DNA of 64,000 nt. Origin: Azoarcus sp. KH32C. GTDB taxonomy: Bacteria > Pseudomonadota > Gammaproteobacteria > Burkholderiales > Rhodocyclaceae. Location: contig NC_020516.1 in assembly GCF_000349945.1 (NCBI RefSeq), forward strand, positions 806,001 to 870,000, written 5' to 3'. Both the position numbers and the translations under genes were made by a program. The notes below the pieces were generated by a model. The model was not told where the DNA came from, made no database searches, and was given only the letters and a program-made list of their open reading frames with translations. Shown here piece after piece: positions 44,981 through 53,918 of this stretch (its first letter is position 1; every line of letters starts with the position of its first letter).

Positions 44981-45041
44981 GTGTTTAATGTGTATGAAAA
45001 TCAATGCGTTGAGGCTGGTTTCAGATTGCGCATTCGCCTTG

Positions 45042-45057
45042 TGTCGAAGACCCGACA
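45042..45057. promoter_or_regulatory. NifA upstream activator site 1 of nifE
   Basis: TGTCGAAGACCCGACA is a perfect TGT-N10-ACA palindrome, centred about 95 bases upstream of the predicted nifE transcript start. Confidence 0.85.
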
Positions 45058-45064
45058 CGACGTT

Positions 45065-45080
45065 TGTGCGACAAACAACA
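45065..45080. promoter_or_regulatory. NifA upstream activator site 2 of nifE
   Basis: TGTGCGACAAACAACA is a second perfect TGT-N10-ACA site, 23 bases (about two helical turns) from site 1, so both could lie on one DNA face. Confidence 0.75.
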
Positions 45081-45193
45081 CTGCGCGCGTCGGCCCATAG
45101 CCGGACGAAAACTGCCGGCCGTGATCGTTCTTGCTATGCTTCTTCTTTTTTGCTGTCGGCATCCCGGCCGCCGGCTCCCGGACGGAAAGAATC

Positions 45194-45703
45194 ATGAAGA
45201 AAGTCCTGCTCTCCCTGCTCTTGAGCCTCGCGGCGATCACGTCCACGCAGGCGCTTGCGACGCCGGGCGAAGTGCCCGAGGGGGCGATGCTGCGCGATGT
45301 GCCGATGCAGGGGCTGACGGGCGAGTCGCAACTGCTGTCGACGTTCCGCGGCAAGCCGCTGATCATCAACATGTGGGCGAGCTACTGCGGGCCCTGCGCA
45401 CAGGAGATGGGTTCGCTGGAACGTCTCGCGAAGCGCTCGGGCAAACAGTTCAACGTGATCGGCGTGTCGATCGACGACTATCCCGAGCGCGCCCAGGCCT
45501 TCCTGGCGAAGGTGAAGACGAGCTTCCCGCACTTCATCGACCAGAAGCTGACGATGGAGAACATGCTGGGCGCCGACCGCATTCCCTTGACGGTGCTCGT
45601 CGATGCGCAGGGGCGTGTGCTGCACAAAGTCTTCGGCAGCAAGGAGTGGGACAGCCCGGAGACCGTGCAGGCCATCAGCAAGGCCTTCGGGATCAAGATG
45701 TAA
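45194..45703 (+). CDS. TlpA-like periplasmic thiol:disulfide protein
   Basis: An exported thioredoxin-fold protein, 169 residues from the ATG at 45194; an upstream in-frame start at 45131 would disrupt the signal peptide. The signal peptide ends near ALATP (about residue 22). The redox motif WASYCGPC (near residue 70) and the later cis-Pro segment IPLTVLVDAQGRV are those of TlpA/ResA reductants. It diverges from nifE across the NifA sites, but no -24/-12 promoter faces it. Cytochrome c maturation is one possible role; the target is unknown. Confidence 0.85.
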   Translation: MKKVLLSLLLSLAAITSTQALATPGEVPEGAMLRDVPMQGLTGESQLLSTFRGKPLIINMWASYCGPCAQEMGSLERLAKRSGKQFNVIGVSIDDYPERAQAFLAKVKTSFPHFIDQKLTMENMLGADRIPLTVLVDAQGRVLHKVFGSKEWDSPETVQAISKAFGIKM

Positions 45704-45801
45704 GTGACGGGAATGTGACAGTACGGTTTCGGGTGTAACAAAACTGAAATCTATTGGCTGGTAGAATCGCCGGTTATTTCATTCGGCCGGACGTCTACAT
45801 C

Positions 45802-46440
45802 ATGTTCTCCCGCTTCATGCCCAAGGAAGGGCATTTCTTCAAGCTGTTCAACGCGCACGCGGACGAGATCGTGACCGGCGCGAAAGCGCTGGTTGTGCTG
45901 ATGCAGGCGGTCGGCCAGAACGATGCGCAGGTCGCCAAATCGACGGCCGACATCGACGACTCCGAGACCCGCGCCGACAGCATCAATCACGAGGTGATGG
46001 CGCTGATGCACGCGACCTTCATCACCCCGCTCGACCGCGACGAGATCCACCAGCTGATCTCGCACATGGACGACGTGCTCGACACGATCCAGGACGTGGC
46101 GGAAACGATGTCGCTCTACGACATCGTCGACGTGACGCCCGAGGCCCGCAAGCTCGCCGAGCTGTCGCTGTCCTGCGCCGAACGCGTGCGCTCCGCGGTC
46201 GCGCTGCTGTCGAACATGGACAACGGCCAGACGATCCTGAAGACCTGCCGCGAAATCGACGAGCTCGAATCGGATGCCGACCGCGTGCTGCGCTCGGCGC
46301 TGTCGCGGCTCTTCCGCGAGGAGCAGGACGTTCGCCAGGTGCTCAAGTTCAAGGGCATCTACGAGCTGCTCGAATCGATTACCGATCGCTGCGAGGACGT
46401 CGCCAAGATCCTCGAAGCCGTCGTGCTCGAAAACTCCTGA
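45802..46440 (+). CDS. PhoU-like DUF47 phosphate transport accessory protein
   Basis: A 212-residue helical DUF47/TIGR00153 protein, starting at 45802 (FSRFMPKEGHFFKLFNAHAD); the frame's longer upstream part is not conserved. Members pair with PiT transporters and are thought to regulate them, as PhoU does for Pst. The DIDDSETRADSINHEVM and LDRDEIHQLISHMDDVLD segments carry the Glu/Asp metal-binding pattern. The PiT gene follows after 24 bases. Confidence 0.9.
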   Translation: MFSRFMPKEGHFFKLFNAHADEIVTGAKALVVLMQAVGQNDAQVAKSTADIDDSETRADSINHEVMALMHATFITPLDRDEIHQLISHMDDVLDTIQDVAETMSLYDIVDVTPEARKLAELSLSCAERVRSAVALLSNMDNGQTILKTCREIDELESDADRVLRSALSRLFREEQDVRQVLKFKGIYELLESITDRCEDVAKILEAVVLENS

Positions 46441-46464
46441 CCTGTACCCCTTCCGGAAAACAAC

Positions 46465-47472
46465 ATGACAGGCATGGAGATCAGCCTCGCCACGGTGGTG
46501 TGCCTCGTGGCGCTGGCGCTGGTGTTCGATTTCATGAACGGCTTCCACGACGCGGCGAACTCGATCGCCACCGTCGTGTCTACCGGCGTTCTCAAGCCGC
46601 ACCAGGCCGTCGCCTGGGCCGCGTTCTTCAACGTGGTGGCGATCTCGATCTTCCAGCTGAAGGTCGCTGCGACGATCGGCAAGGGCACGATCGATCCGTC
46701 CATCGTCGACCACTACGTGGTGTTCGGCGCACTACTCGGCGCGATTGCCTGGAACATCATCACCTGGTACTACGGCATTCCGTCGAGCTCCTCGCACGCG
46801 TTGATCGGCGGCCTCGTCGGGGCCGCGGTCGCCAAGGCGGGCTTCGGCGCGCTGATCAGCGAGGGCCTGATCAAGACCGTGACCTTCATCATCGTCTCGC
46901 CGCTGCTCGGTTTCATTCTGGGCTCGCTGATGATGATCATCGTGAGCTGGATCTGCTTCAAGACCTCGCAGCGCAAGGTCGACAAGTGGTTCCGCCGCCT
47001 GCAGCTGCTGTCGGCGTCGCTCTATAGTCTCGGCCACGGCGGCAACGATGCGCAGAAGACGATCGGCATCATCTGGATGCTGCTGATTGCGGCCGGCCTC
47101 ACTTCGAGTGCCGATCCGATACCGGTCTGGGTGATCGTCGCCTGCTATTTCGCGATCGGCATGGGCACGCTGTTCGGTGGCTGGCGGATCGTCAAGACGA
47201 TGGGCCAGCACATCACCAAGCTGAAGCCGGTCGGCGGTTTCTGCGCGGAGACCGGCGGTGCGATGACGCTGTTCCTCGCGACGGCGCTGGGCATCCCGGT
47301 GTCGACGACGCATACCATCACCGGCGCGATCGTCGGTGTCGGTTCGGCACGTCGGGTTTCCGCCGTGCGTTGGGGTGTTGCAGGCAACATCGTGTGGGCA
47401 TGGATCCTGACCATCCCATGCAGCGCCGTGATGGCGGCTCTCGGCTGGTATGTCGGCCGGGCGATTCTCTGA
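46465..47472 (+). CDS. pit: Inorganic phosphate transporter, PiT family
   Basis: Low-affinity phosphate permease that moves metal phosphate with protons or cations. The 335-residue product has about ten hydrophobic helices and both halves of the PiT duplicated signature: FDFMNGFHDAANSIATVVST near residue 22 and LGHGGNDAQKTIGI near residue 190. It is coupled with the DUF47 gene and ends before a hairpin at 47538-47561. Confidence 0.95.
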   Translation: MTGMEISLATVVCLVALALVFDFMNGFHDAANSIATVVSTGVLKPHQAVAWAAFFNVVAISIFQLKVAATIGKGTIDPSIVDHYVVFGALLGAIAWNIITWYYGIPSSSSHALIGGLVGAAVAKAGFGALISEGLIKTVTFIIVSPLLGFILGSLMMIIVSWICFKTSQRKVDKWFRRLQLLSASLYSLGHGGNDAQKTIGIIWMLLIAAGLTSSADPIPVWVIVACYFAIGMGTLFGGWRIVKTMGQHITKLKPVGGFCAETGGAMTLFLATALGIPVSTTHTITGAIVGVGSARRVSAVRWGVAGNIVWAWILTIPCSAVMAALGWYVGRAIL

Positions 47473-47537
47473 TCGTCAGGAGATTGCTGGGGCGCATGCC
47501 CGGGGTCACCTCGGCGACGACTGGATAGGCCCGGTAG

Positions 47538-47561
47538 GGACGGCCTGGCGGCAGGCCGTCC
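47538..47561. terminator. Hairpin between convergent pit and glycosyltransferase genes
   Basis: A perfect 9-bp stem GGACGGCCT/AGGCCGTCC encloses a six-base loop and lies 65 bases after pit and 16 bases after the minus-strand gene's stop. No long T-run follows, so it is a likely but imperfect bidirectional terminator. Confidence 0.5.
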
Positions 47562-47577
47562 TGCGAGGTATTTCGTC

Positions 47578-49338
47578 TTACTGTCTGTTTGTGGCGGCTA
47601 CGGCCGCTGCATGCATTTGGGCGAATGCCGCTTCCATTTCGCGCGCGAGCCCCGCGCCGTCGGCCAGCACCGACTCGGCCAGGCGGGCTCGCAGGCTGGC
47701 GCGTATGTTCGCAAGGTATGCGCGGTCCTTGTCGAGCGCAATGGCGCGCTCCACGAAGTCCTGCGAAGTGCGGGCTACGAAGTCGTCCAATCCGATAGCC
47801 CGCTGAATCGTCGCTCCCATCCGCCCGGCACGGCGGTCTCCCTCGAGCGTCAATACGGGCACGCCCATCCACAGACTGTCCAGCGTTGTCATGTGACCGT
47901 TCCATGGGAAGGTGTCGAGGCAGACGTCAATGTGGTTGAAGAGGTTCAGGTGCGCCGCGAGGGACGAAAAGCCGGCGAGCACGACGCGCTCGGGGGCGAC
48001 CCCGCGATCCTCGAGCTGGCCCTGCACACGTTCGCGTGTGCCCGTGTCGCCAAGCGCGCGCGCCTGCATGAATAGGCCTGCGTCCGGAATCGCGCGCAGG
48101 ACTTCCGCCCAGAGGTCAAGCACGGGACCGCTGACTTTCGAGAGGTTGTTGAACGAGCCGAAGATCAGGTGGCCCGCATCCTGCGCCGGCAGTGGACCGA
48201 CTTCGGGAAAATCGGCGTCCGGGGTGAAGGCAAAGCTTGGGCGCGGTAGGCGCCACAGCTGTTCCGTGTAGCATGCGGCATCCGCCTCTGTCGGATCGAG
48301 GCCTGCATCGGTGATGACGTAGTCCATGGCCGGGACGCCGGTGGTAGTGCAGTAGCCGAGATAGCTCACCTGGACGGGGGCCACCCGGCGCGCGAATACG
48401 GCAAGGCGGTTCTGTGCGGTGTGTCCGGCAAGGTCCACGGCGATGTCGAGCGCGTCGCTGCGAAGTACGGCGGTAAGCGTGTCGTCGTCGATCCCGGCAA
48501 TATTGCGCCAGTGGCCGCAATGTCCGCGCAGTCGCGCTGTGACATCATCTTCTGCCTTTGCGTCCGAATACACGCGCACGTCGAAGTGTTCGTCGTCATG
48601 CGACGCGAGCAGGGCTTCCATCAGATAGCCGACGGGGTGGCGCACAAGGTCGGGTGAAACATAGCCGATGCGCAGGCGCTTCCCATGGTCCCGCGCCATG
48701 CGCGGCACAGCGGCGGGCAAACCCGCGCCCCACGCGCGATGTTTCGCATGAATTTCATTGACGGTCGCGGCCGGATGGTAATTCATGCACATCAGCAGGT
48801 TTGTTGCGGATGGGCCGTTACCGGGCTGAATCTCGAGCACCCGGCTATAGTGTTCGACGGCTTGCTCTATATGACCACTATCGCGGCAGGCGTTACCGAG
48901 CATCACGTGCGCCTCCAGCATGCCGGGATCGGCGACGAGGGCGCGCTGAGCGGCTGCAATGGATTCGGCGAGGGCGCCCCGAGTGTCCAGGAGCTTATGC
49001 AGATTGGTCAGCGCTTCGACCATTTGCGGTTGCAGTTGGAGCGCGCGCGCATAGGCGCGTTCGGCCAGTTCGTTCTGACCGCTGAGGGTGTACAGGTTGC
49101 CGAGGTTGTTGTGAACATAGGGAGAGTTCGGAGCGAGACGCGCCGCTTCCTCGATGTGTGGGCGCGCTTCGGCAAGACGTCGCTGTTCGGCGAGCATCGA
49201 CCCGAGCAAGTAACGGGCGTCGAGGTGGCGAGGCTCCTTCGCGAGGACCTTCTGGTAGCACAGACGCGCCTGCTCGTGGTTTCCCCTGTTCCGGGCCTGC
49301 TCGGCCTGTTGCATCAGTTTGTCGGATTTCCTGGACAT
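47578..49338 (-). CDS. TPR protein with O-linked GlcNAc transferase-like (GT41) domain
   Basis: A 586-residue cytosolic protein. It starts at 49338 (SRKSDKLMQQAEQARN); an upstream ATG adds only 14 unlikely residues. Five or so TPR repeats fill residues 1-200. They lead into a GT41 catalytic region with RIGYVSPDLVRHPVGYLMEAL, the VDLAGHT motif near residue 325, SFNNLSKVSGPVLDLWAEVL and the C-terminal DTFPWNGHMTTLDSLWMGVPV. Bacterial relatives glycosylate flagellins, adhesins or other proteins. The target here is unknown. It lies downstream of, but beyond the terminator of, nifHDK. Confidence 0.87.
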   Translation of the reverse strand: MSRKSDKLMQQAEQARNRGNHEQARLCYQKVLAKEPRHLDARYLLGSMLAEQRRLAEARPHIEEAARLAPNSPYVHNNLGNLYTLSGQNELAERAYARALQLQPQMVEALTNLHKLLDTRGALAESIAAAQRALVADPGMLEAHVMLGNACRDSGHIEQAVEHYSRVLEIQPGNGPSATNLLMCMNYHPAATVNEIHAKHRAWGAGLPAAVPRMARDHGKRLRIGYVSPDLVRHPVGYLMEALLASHDDEHFDVRVYSDAKAEDDVTARLRGHCGHWRNIAGIDDDTLTAVLRSDALDIAVDLAGHTAQNRLAVFARRVAPVQVSYLGYCTTTGVPAMDYVITDAGLDPTEADAACYTEQLWRLPRPSFAFTPDADFPEVGPLPAQDAGHLIFGSFNNLSKVSGPVLDLWAEVLRAIPDAGLFMQARALGDTGTRERVQGQLEDRGVAPERVVLAGFSSLAAHLNLFNHIDVCLDTFPWNGHMTTLDSLWMGVPVLTLEGDRRAGRMGATIQRAIGLDDFVARTSQDFVERAIALDKDRAYLANIRASLRARLAESVLADGAGLAREMEAAFAQMHAAAVAATNRQ

Positions 49339-49436
49339 GCTTGATCCGGCGATTGAACGTGCTTGGCATTGCTTCTTCATGAACAGGGCATTCTAGCCGC
49401 AAGTTGCGGTGGCGGGAGTCCTGCGCGGGCGCTCCA

Positions 49437-49466
49437 AATAAAAACGGCCCGCCTTGCGGGCGGGCC
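49437..49466 (-). terminator. Rho-independent terminator of the nifHDK-ferredoxin operon
   Basis: On the minus strand the stem GGCCCGCC-CGCAAG-GGCGGGCC is followed by GTTTTTATTT. It lies about 50 bases after the ferredoxin stop and ends the nifH transcript. Confidence 0.9.
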
Positions 49467-49517
49467 GAACAGAATCCGAGCCATGGACGAATGCCGAGGA
49501 GAGGTCCTCTCTGCGGC

Positions 49518-49865
49518 TTAGAACTTCACCACGATGTCCTCGTCAAGCAGCATGTACTGGCAAGCGAGGCGGTAGCGCGGGGCGAGGTCGAGGAGTTCGA
49601 GTTCTTCGAAATCCTTCAACTTGAGCTTGCCCGAGGTCAGCAGCGTCAGCTTTTCCTTTTCGGTGACATGCACCCCCATCGGCGGCTTGTTGCCGATGTG
49701 GATGACTTCGACCGTGCAGGAACCGCATTCGCCCTTCTGGCACTCGCAGTCGATCGCGACCTGATGGTCCTGTGCGACGCCGAGGATCGTCTTGCGATCC
49801 CCGGCCGCCGCGTAGACCGTGAGGTCTTTCTTCATCTTCGGCGAACTGAAGGTGATGTTGGGCAT
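49518..49865 (-). CDS. [2Fe-2S] ferredoxin of the FeSII (Shethna protein II) type
   Basis: A 115-residue plant-type ferredoxin. The cluster loop CECQKGECGSC (near residues 40-50) and a final Cys in YRLACQYML carry the ligands. The overall layout (TFSSP start, LGVAQDHQVAIDCE, then DLAPRYRLACQ and DEDIVVKF) follows the Azotobacter FeSII protein. FeSII binds both nitrogenase components under oxidative stress and shields them from O2. Its place as fourth gene after nifHDK, before the terminator, supports that role; an electron-donor role is the alternative. Confidence 0.85.
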   Translation of the reverse strand: MPNITFSSPKMKKDLTVYAAAGDRKTILGVAQDHQVAIDCECQKGECGSCTVEVIHIGNKPPMGVHVTEKEKLTLLTSGKLKLKDFEELELLDLAPRYRLACQYMLLDEDIVVKF

Positions 49866-49876
49866 GCCGGGTCTCC

Positions 49877-51406
49877 TTAGCGCACCAGGTCGAAGCTGGC
49901 CGAGTCGGTAGTCTTGGCGTCCAGGGTGTCGAAGATCTTGTCGAGGATCTTGACGAGGACGTTCAGGCCGCCCTGGTAGCCCCAGATCGGGAAGCGGTGG
50001 TGGTGGTGGCGGTCGAAGATCGGGAAGCCGATGCGGATCAGCGGGGTGCCGATGTCGCGCTCGAGATACTTGCCATGCGAGCTGCCGATCAGGAAATCGA
50101 CCGGCTCGGTCGCGAGCAGCGAGCGCATGTGCCACAGATCCTTGCCGCCCCATGCCTTGGCGCCCTTACCAAAGGGGCTGGCGGCGAGCAGTTCGTTGAT
50201 CTTCGCGGTCCACTCCTTGGTCGCGTTGGTGCAGACGATATGCACCGGTTCGGCGCCGAGTTCGAGCAGGAAGGCGGTGAGCCCGAGGGTCATGTCGGGG
50301 TCGCCGAAGAGCGCGAACTTCTTGCCGTGCAGGTAGGCCTGCGAGTCGGCGATGGCATCCACCAGGCGGCCGCGTTCGAGTTCGAGCGAGGCCGGGATCG
50401 GCAGGCCGGTGAGCTCGGACACCGCCATCAGGAAGGCGTCGGTGCCGGTGACGCCGATCGGGCAATTGAGCGAGACGGTCTTCTGGCCGGCCTTTTCAAC
50501 GTACTCGGCGGACTTGGCGGCCGAGATGCCCTGCATGAACACGGTGCCCTTGGCGTTGAGCGCCGCTTCCATTTGCGCGATCGTCGTGCCGCCCGAGTAC
50601 ATCCGGAATTCGCCGTCGGCCGGGGTATCGAAGACTTCGGACGGGTCGGACAGCAGCGTCGCCTCGACGCCCATGTCCTTCATCATCCGCTTGATTTCCC
50701 GGTTGTTGGCGACACAGTAGCCGTCGAAGCCGCCGTTGATGTTGATGGCGGGAGCGGTGACTTCGGTGCGCGTCTTCCCTTCCCAGAAGTGGGTCAGGAA
50801 GCCCTTGAGCATGTTGTCGTAGCCGGTGACGTGGCTGCCGACGAAGCTCGGGGTGTGCGCGAACGGGACGCGGAAGTCCTCGGGGATCGAGCCCTTCTGC
50901 TTGGCGGTCTTGATGAAGGCGTCGAGATCGTCACCGATGACTTCGGCCATGCAGGTCGTCGACACGGCGATCATCTTCGGCTTGTACAGCGCGTGCGAGT
51001 TGGCGAGGCCGTCGACCATGTTGGTCAGCCCGCCGAACACCGCCGCGTCTTCGGTCATCGAGTCGGAGACGGCCGAGCACGGTTCCTTGAAGTGGCGGTT
51101 GAAGTGCGAGCGGAAGTAGGCCACACAGCCTTGCGAACCATGCACGTAGGGCAGGGTGCCTTCGAAGCCCGACGCGCACAGCACCGCGCCGAGCGGCTGG
51201 CAGGCCTTGGCCGGATTGACGACGAGCGCTTCACGCTTGAAGTTGAGCTCGCGGTATTCCATGGACTTGGTCCAGTCGGCGATCTCCTGGACCTTGGCCG
51301 CGCCGCAGCCGCCTTCGAAGCCCTTCTTGCGCTCGAAGAGTTCCTTGTACTCGGGCTCCTCGAACAGGCCGGAGTGGTCGAGTACCTTTTCTGCACTCTG
51401 AGACAT
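49877..51406 (-). CDS. nifK: Nitrogenase molybdenum-iron protein beta chain NifK
   Basis: Beta subunit of the MoFe protein; with NifD it holds the P-cluster. It has 509 residues from the ATG at 51406; an upstream extension of 15 residues is not conserved. P-cluster cysteines are seen in NPAKACQPLGAVLCASGFEG (near residues 56-74) and VHGSQGCVAYFRSHFNRHF. TTCMAEVIGDDL and the C-terminal RIGFPIFDRHHHHRFP segment follow. It lies 11 bases after nifD. Confidence 0.97.
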   Translation of the reverse strand: MSQSAEKVLDHSGLFEEPEYKELFERKKGFEGGCGAAKVQEIADWTKSMEYRELNFKREALVVNPAKACQPLGAVLCASGFEGTLPYVHGSQGCVAYFRSHFNRHFKEPCSAVSDSMTEDAAVFGGLTNMVDGLANSHALYKPKMIAVSTTCMAEVIGDDLDAFIKTAKQKGSIPEDFRVPFAHTPSFVGSHVTGYDNMLKGFLTHFWEGKTRTEVTAPAININGGFDGYCVANNREIKRMMKDMGVEATLLSDPSEVFDTPADGEFRMYSGGTTIAQMEAALNAKGTVFMQGISAAKSAEYVEKAGQKTVSLNCPIGVTGTDAFLMAVSELTGLPIPASLELERGRLVDAIADSQAYLHGKKFALFGDPDMTLGLTAFLLELGAEPVHIVCTNATKEWTAKINELLAASPFGKGAKAWGGKDLWHMRSLLATEPVDFLIGSSHGKYLERDIGTPLIRIGFPIFDRHHHHRFPIWGYQGGLNVLVKILDKIFDTLDAKTTDSASFDLVR

Positions 51407-51417
51407 GATGAATCTCC

Positions 51418-52866
51418 TTATTTCTTCCAGGGGGCCTTGGTCATGCCCCATACCGGCGAGTTGATCGCCATGTCCATGTCGCGTGCGAAGATCGCGAAGC
51501 CGTCATAGCCGTGATACGGGCCGGAGTAGTCCCAGCTGTGCATCTGGCGGAAGGGGATGCCCATCTTCTGGAAGATGTACTTTTCCTTGACGCCGGAGCC
51601 GATCAGGTCGGGGCGGATCTTCTCGGCGAACTTCTCCAGTTCGAAGCTGGAGACGTCGTCGTAGATCAGCGTGCCGTCCTTCACGTAGTGGGTCGTGCGC
51701 TGGTAGTCGTCGCCGTGGCCGAACTCGTAGCCGGTGCCGCAGACTTCCATGCCGAGGTCTTCATACGCACCGACGACGTGACGCGGGCGCAGGCCGCCGA
51801 CGTAGAGCATCACCTTCTTGCCCGCGAGGCGCGGCTTGTACTTGTCGATGACCGCCTGCGACAGCGCGGTGTACTTGGCGATGACCTGCTCGGCCTTCTC
51901 CTTGATCGTGTCGTCGAAGAAGGCGGCGATGCCGCGCAGCGACTCGGCGATCTTGGTCGGCCCGAAGAGGTTGTACTCGAACCAGGGCACGCCGTACTTC
52001 TCTTCGACGTGGCGGGCGATGTAGTTCATCGAGCGGTAGCAGTGCAGCAGCAGCAGCTTCGCGCGCGGCATCATCTCGATTTCCTTGAGCGTCGCGTCGC
52101 CAGTGCCCTGGCCGATCACCCGGAGGCCCATCTCTTCGAGCAGGATGCGCGAGGACCACGCGTCGCCGCCGATGTTGTAGTCGGCCATCAGCACGACGTC
52201 GTAGGGCGTCGATTCGAACGGCGCGTTGTAGTCCGCCTTGTCGAACACCCAGTCGCGGATCGCGTCGTTGGCGATGTGGTGGCCGAGCGACTGCGACACG
52301 CCGCGGAAACCCTCGCAGCGCACCGGCACCATCGGCAGGTTGATTTCCTTCGACTTCTTCTTCGACACCGCCTCGATGTCGTCGCCGATCAGGCCGATCG
52401 GGCACTCGGACTGCACCGAGATGCCCTTCGCGAGCGGGAAGAGCTGGGCGATCTCGTCGACCACCTTGTCGAGCTTCTTGTCACCGCCGAAGACGATGTC
52501 CTTTTCCTGGAAGTCGGAGGTGACCTGCATCGCGCCGAAGGCGTCGACCCCGGTGGTGCCGTTGTAGTAGTTGCGGCGCGTGGCCCACGAGTACTGGCCG
52601 CAGCCCACCGGGCCGTGGCTGATGTGCATCATGTCCTTGATCGGGCCCCAGACCACGCCCTTCGAGCCGGCGTAGGCGCAGCCGCGGATCGTCATCACGC
52701 CCGGCAGGGACTTGATGTTGGACTTCACGCCGCAGTCGGGCTTGCCCTCTTCATAGACGTTGAGGTGCTTGGCGCGCTTCTTCGCGGCCTTCTCGGGGTA
52801 GACCTCGAGCACCTCGTTGATCAACGCCTTGTTGCGCGTCTTGTCGTCGAGTACTGCACTCATCAT
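51418..52866 (-). CDS. nifD: Nitrogenase molybdenum-iron protein alpha chain NifD
   Basis: Alpha subunit of the MoFe protein, which holds FeMo-cofactor. It has 482 residues. P-cluster ligands are in MTIRGCAYAGSKGVVWGP and HISHGPVGCGQYSWATRRNYY. The cofactor Cys lies in GTGYEFGHGDDY's neighbourhood, and the cofactor His lies in RQMHSWDYSGPYHGYDGF near residue 450. Two adjacent ATGs (52866, 52863) are possible starts. It lies 22 bases after nifH. Confidence 0.97.
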   Translation of the reverse strand: MMSAVLDDKTRNKALINEVLEVYPEKAAKKRAKHLNVYEEGKPDCGVKSNIKSLPGVMTIRGCAYAGSKGVVWGPIKDMMHISHGPVGCGQYSWATRRNYYNGTTGVDAFGAMQVTSDFQEKDIVFGGDKKLDKVVDEIAQLFPLAKGISVQSECPIGLIGDDIEAVSKKKSKEINLPMVPVRCEGFRGVSQSLGHHIANDAIRDWVFDKADYNAPFESTPYDVVLMADYNIGGDAWSSRILLEEMGLRVIGQGTGDATLKEIEMMPRAKLLLLHCYRSMNYIARHVEEKYGVPWFEYNLFGPTKIAESLRGIAAFFDDTIKEKAEQVIAKYTALSQAVIDKYKPRLAGKKVMLYVGGLRPRHVVGAYEDLGMEVCGTGYEFGHGDDYQRTTHYVKDGTLIYDDVSSFELEKFAEKIRPDLIGSGVKEKYIFQKMGIPFRQMHSWDYSGPYHGYDGFAIFARDMDMAINSPVWGMTKAPWKK

Positions 52867-52888
52867 GCTTCTCCTGTGTGCGTGCGAA

Positions 52889-53758
52889 TCAGGCGACCTT
52901 GGCCTTGCCGACGATCGACTCGTCTTCCTTCTGCATGATGCCGAACTCGAGCAGCAGGTCTTCGAGCTCGTCCATCGTGATCGGGGTCGGGATCACGCCG
53001 TTGCCCTTGTTGGCGTGGACCTTCTGTGCGAGGGCGCGGTATTCGCCGGCTTGCTTGGACTCGGGGTCGTACTCGAGCACGGTCATGCGGCGCAGTTCGG
53101 CGTGCTGCACGACGTTGTCGCGCGGGACGAAGTGGATCAGCGAGGTGCCGAGCTTCTTCGCCAGCGCTTCGGCCAGTTCGTACTCCTTGTCGGTCTTGCG
53201 CTCGTTGCAGATCAGGCCGCCCAGGCGCACGCCGCCGGCGTTGGCGTACTTCAGAATGCCCTTCGAGATGTTGTTGGCGGCGTACATCGCCATCATTTCG
53301 CCCGACATGACGATGTAGATTTCCTGGGCCTTGTTCTCGCGGATCGGCATCGCGAAGCCGCCACAGACGACGTCACCGAGCACGTCGTAGGAGACGTAGT
53401 CGACGCCGTCATAGGCACCGTTTTCTTCGAGGAAGTTGATCGCGGTGATGACGCCACGACCCGCGCAGCCGACGCCGGGTTCCGGGCCGCCCGATTCAAC
53501 GCAGCGGATGTCGCGATAACCGACGCGCAGCACGTCCTCGAGCTCGAGATCCTCGACCGAGCCGGCATCGGCGGCGAGCGACAGGACGGTGTCCTGGGCC
53601 TTGGCGTGCAGGATCAGGCGGGTCGAGTCGGCCTTGGGGTCGCAGCCGACGATCAGGATCTTCTGGCCCATCTCGGCCAGCGCCGCCAGGGTGTTCTGGG
53701 AGGTGGTCGATTTCCCGATGCCACCCTTTCCGTAGAACGCAATTTGACGAAGCGACAT
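52889..53758 (-). CDS. nifH: Nitrogenase iron protein NifH
   Basis: Dinitrogenase reductase: the [4Fe-4S] ATPase dimer that feeds electrons to NifDK. It has 289 residues; GAGGAG stands seven bases before the ATG at 53758. The P-loop GKGGIGKSTTSQN is at residues 10-22. Cluster cysteines are Cys98 (GVGCAGRG) and Cys132 (DVVCGGFAMP). Arg101 in GCAGRGVIT is the site ADP-ribosylated by DraT in other bacteria, and draT lies just across the promoter region. It is the first gene of nifH-D-K-ferredoxin. Confidence 0.98.
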   Translation of the reverse strand: MSLRQIAFYGKGGIGKSTTSQNTLAALAEMGQKILIVGCDPKADSTRLILHAKAQDTVLSLAADAGSVEDLELEDVLRVGYRDIRCVESGGPEPGVGCAGRGVITAINFLEENGAYDGVDYVSYDVLGDVVCGGFAMPIRENKAQEIYIVMSGEMMAMYAANNISKGILKYANAGGVRLGGLICNERKTDKEYELAEALAKKLGTSLIHFVPRDNVVQHAELRRMTVLEYDPESKQAGEYRALAQKVHANKGNGVIPTPITMDELEDLLLEFGIMQKEDESIVGKAKVA

Positions 53759-53822
53759 TTCATTTCTCCTCAAGAAAGTTGAGTCCTGCTATCCACCCGG
53801 CGAACCGGCACGAGCTACCTAT

Positions 53823-53838
53823 GGCAAAGGGCGTGCCA
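53823..53838 (-). promoter_or_regulatory. Sigma-54 promoter of nifHDK
   Basis: Minus-strand TGGCACGCCCTTTGCC matches the consensus TGGCACG-N4-TTGC fully. The predicted start is near 53811, about 53 bases before nifH. Confidence 0.9.
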
Positions 53839-53918
53839 ACGACCTATGACGATCGTGAATGCCTTGTGCTGCAAGGGTTTCAGGGGGTGAGGAGGCGTTT
53901 TCGAGGCGCGCGGCGGGC

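Noticed and set aside
42637..44988. 783-codon plus-strand open frame opposite nifN and nifE
   Set aside because: It is the antisense of two clear nif genes and even covers the nifE promoter. Composition is that of a shadow frame.
45081..45193. NifA-dependent promoter for the TlpA-like gene
   Set aside because: The shared region holds NifA sites, but no plus-strand -24/-12 element with correct spacing was found.
49997..52938. Two long plus-strand open frames opposite nifK and nifD
   Set aside because: Both are antisense shadows of strongly conserved nitrogenase genes.
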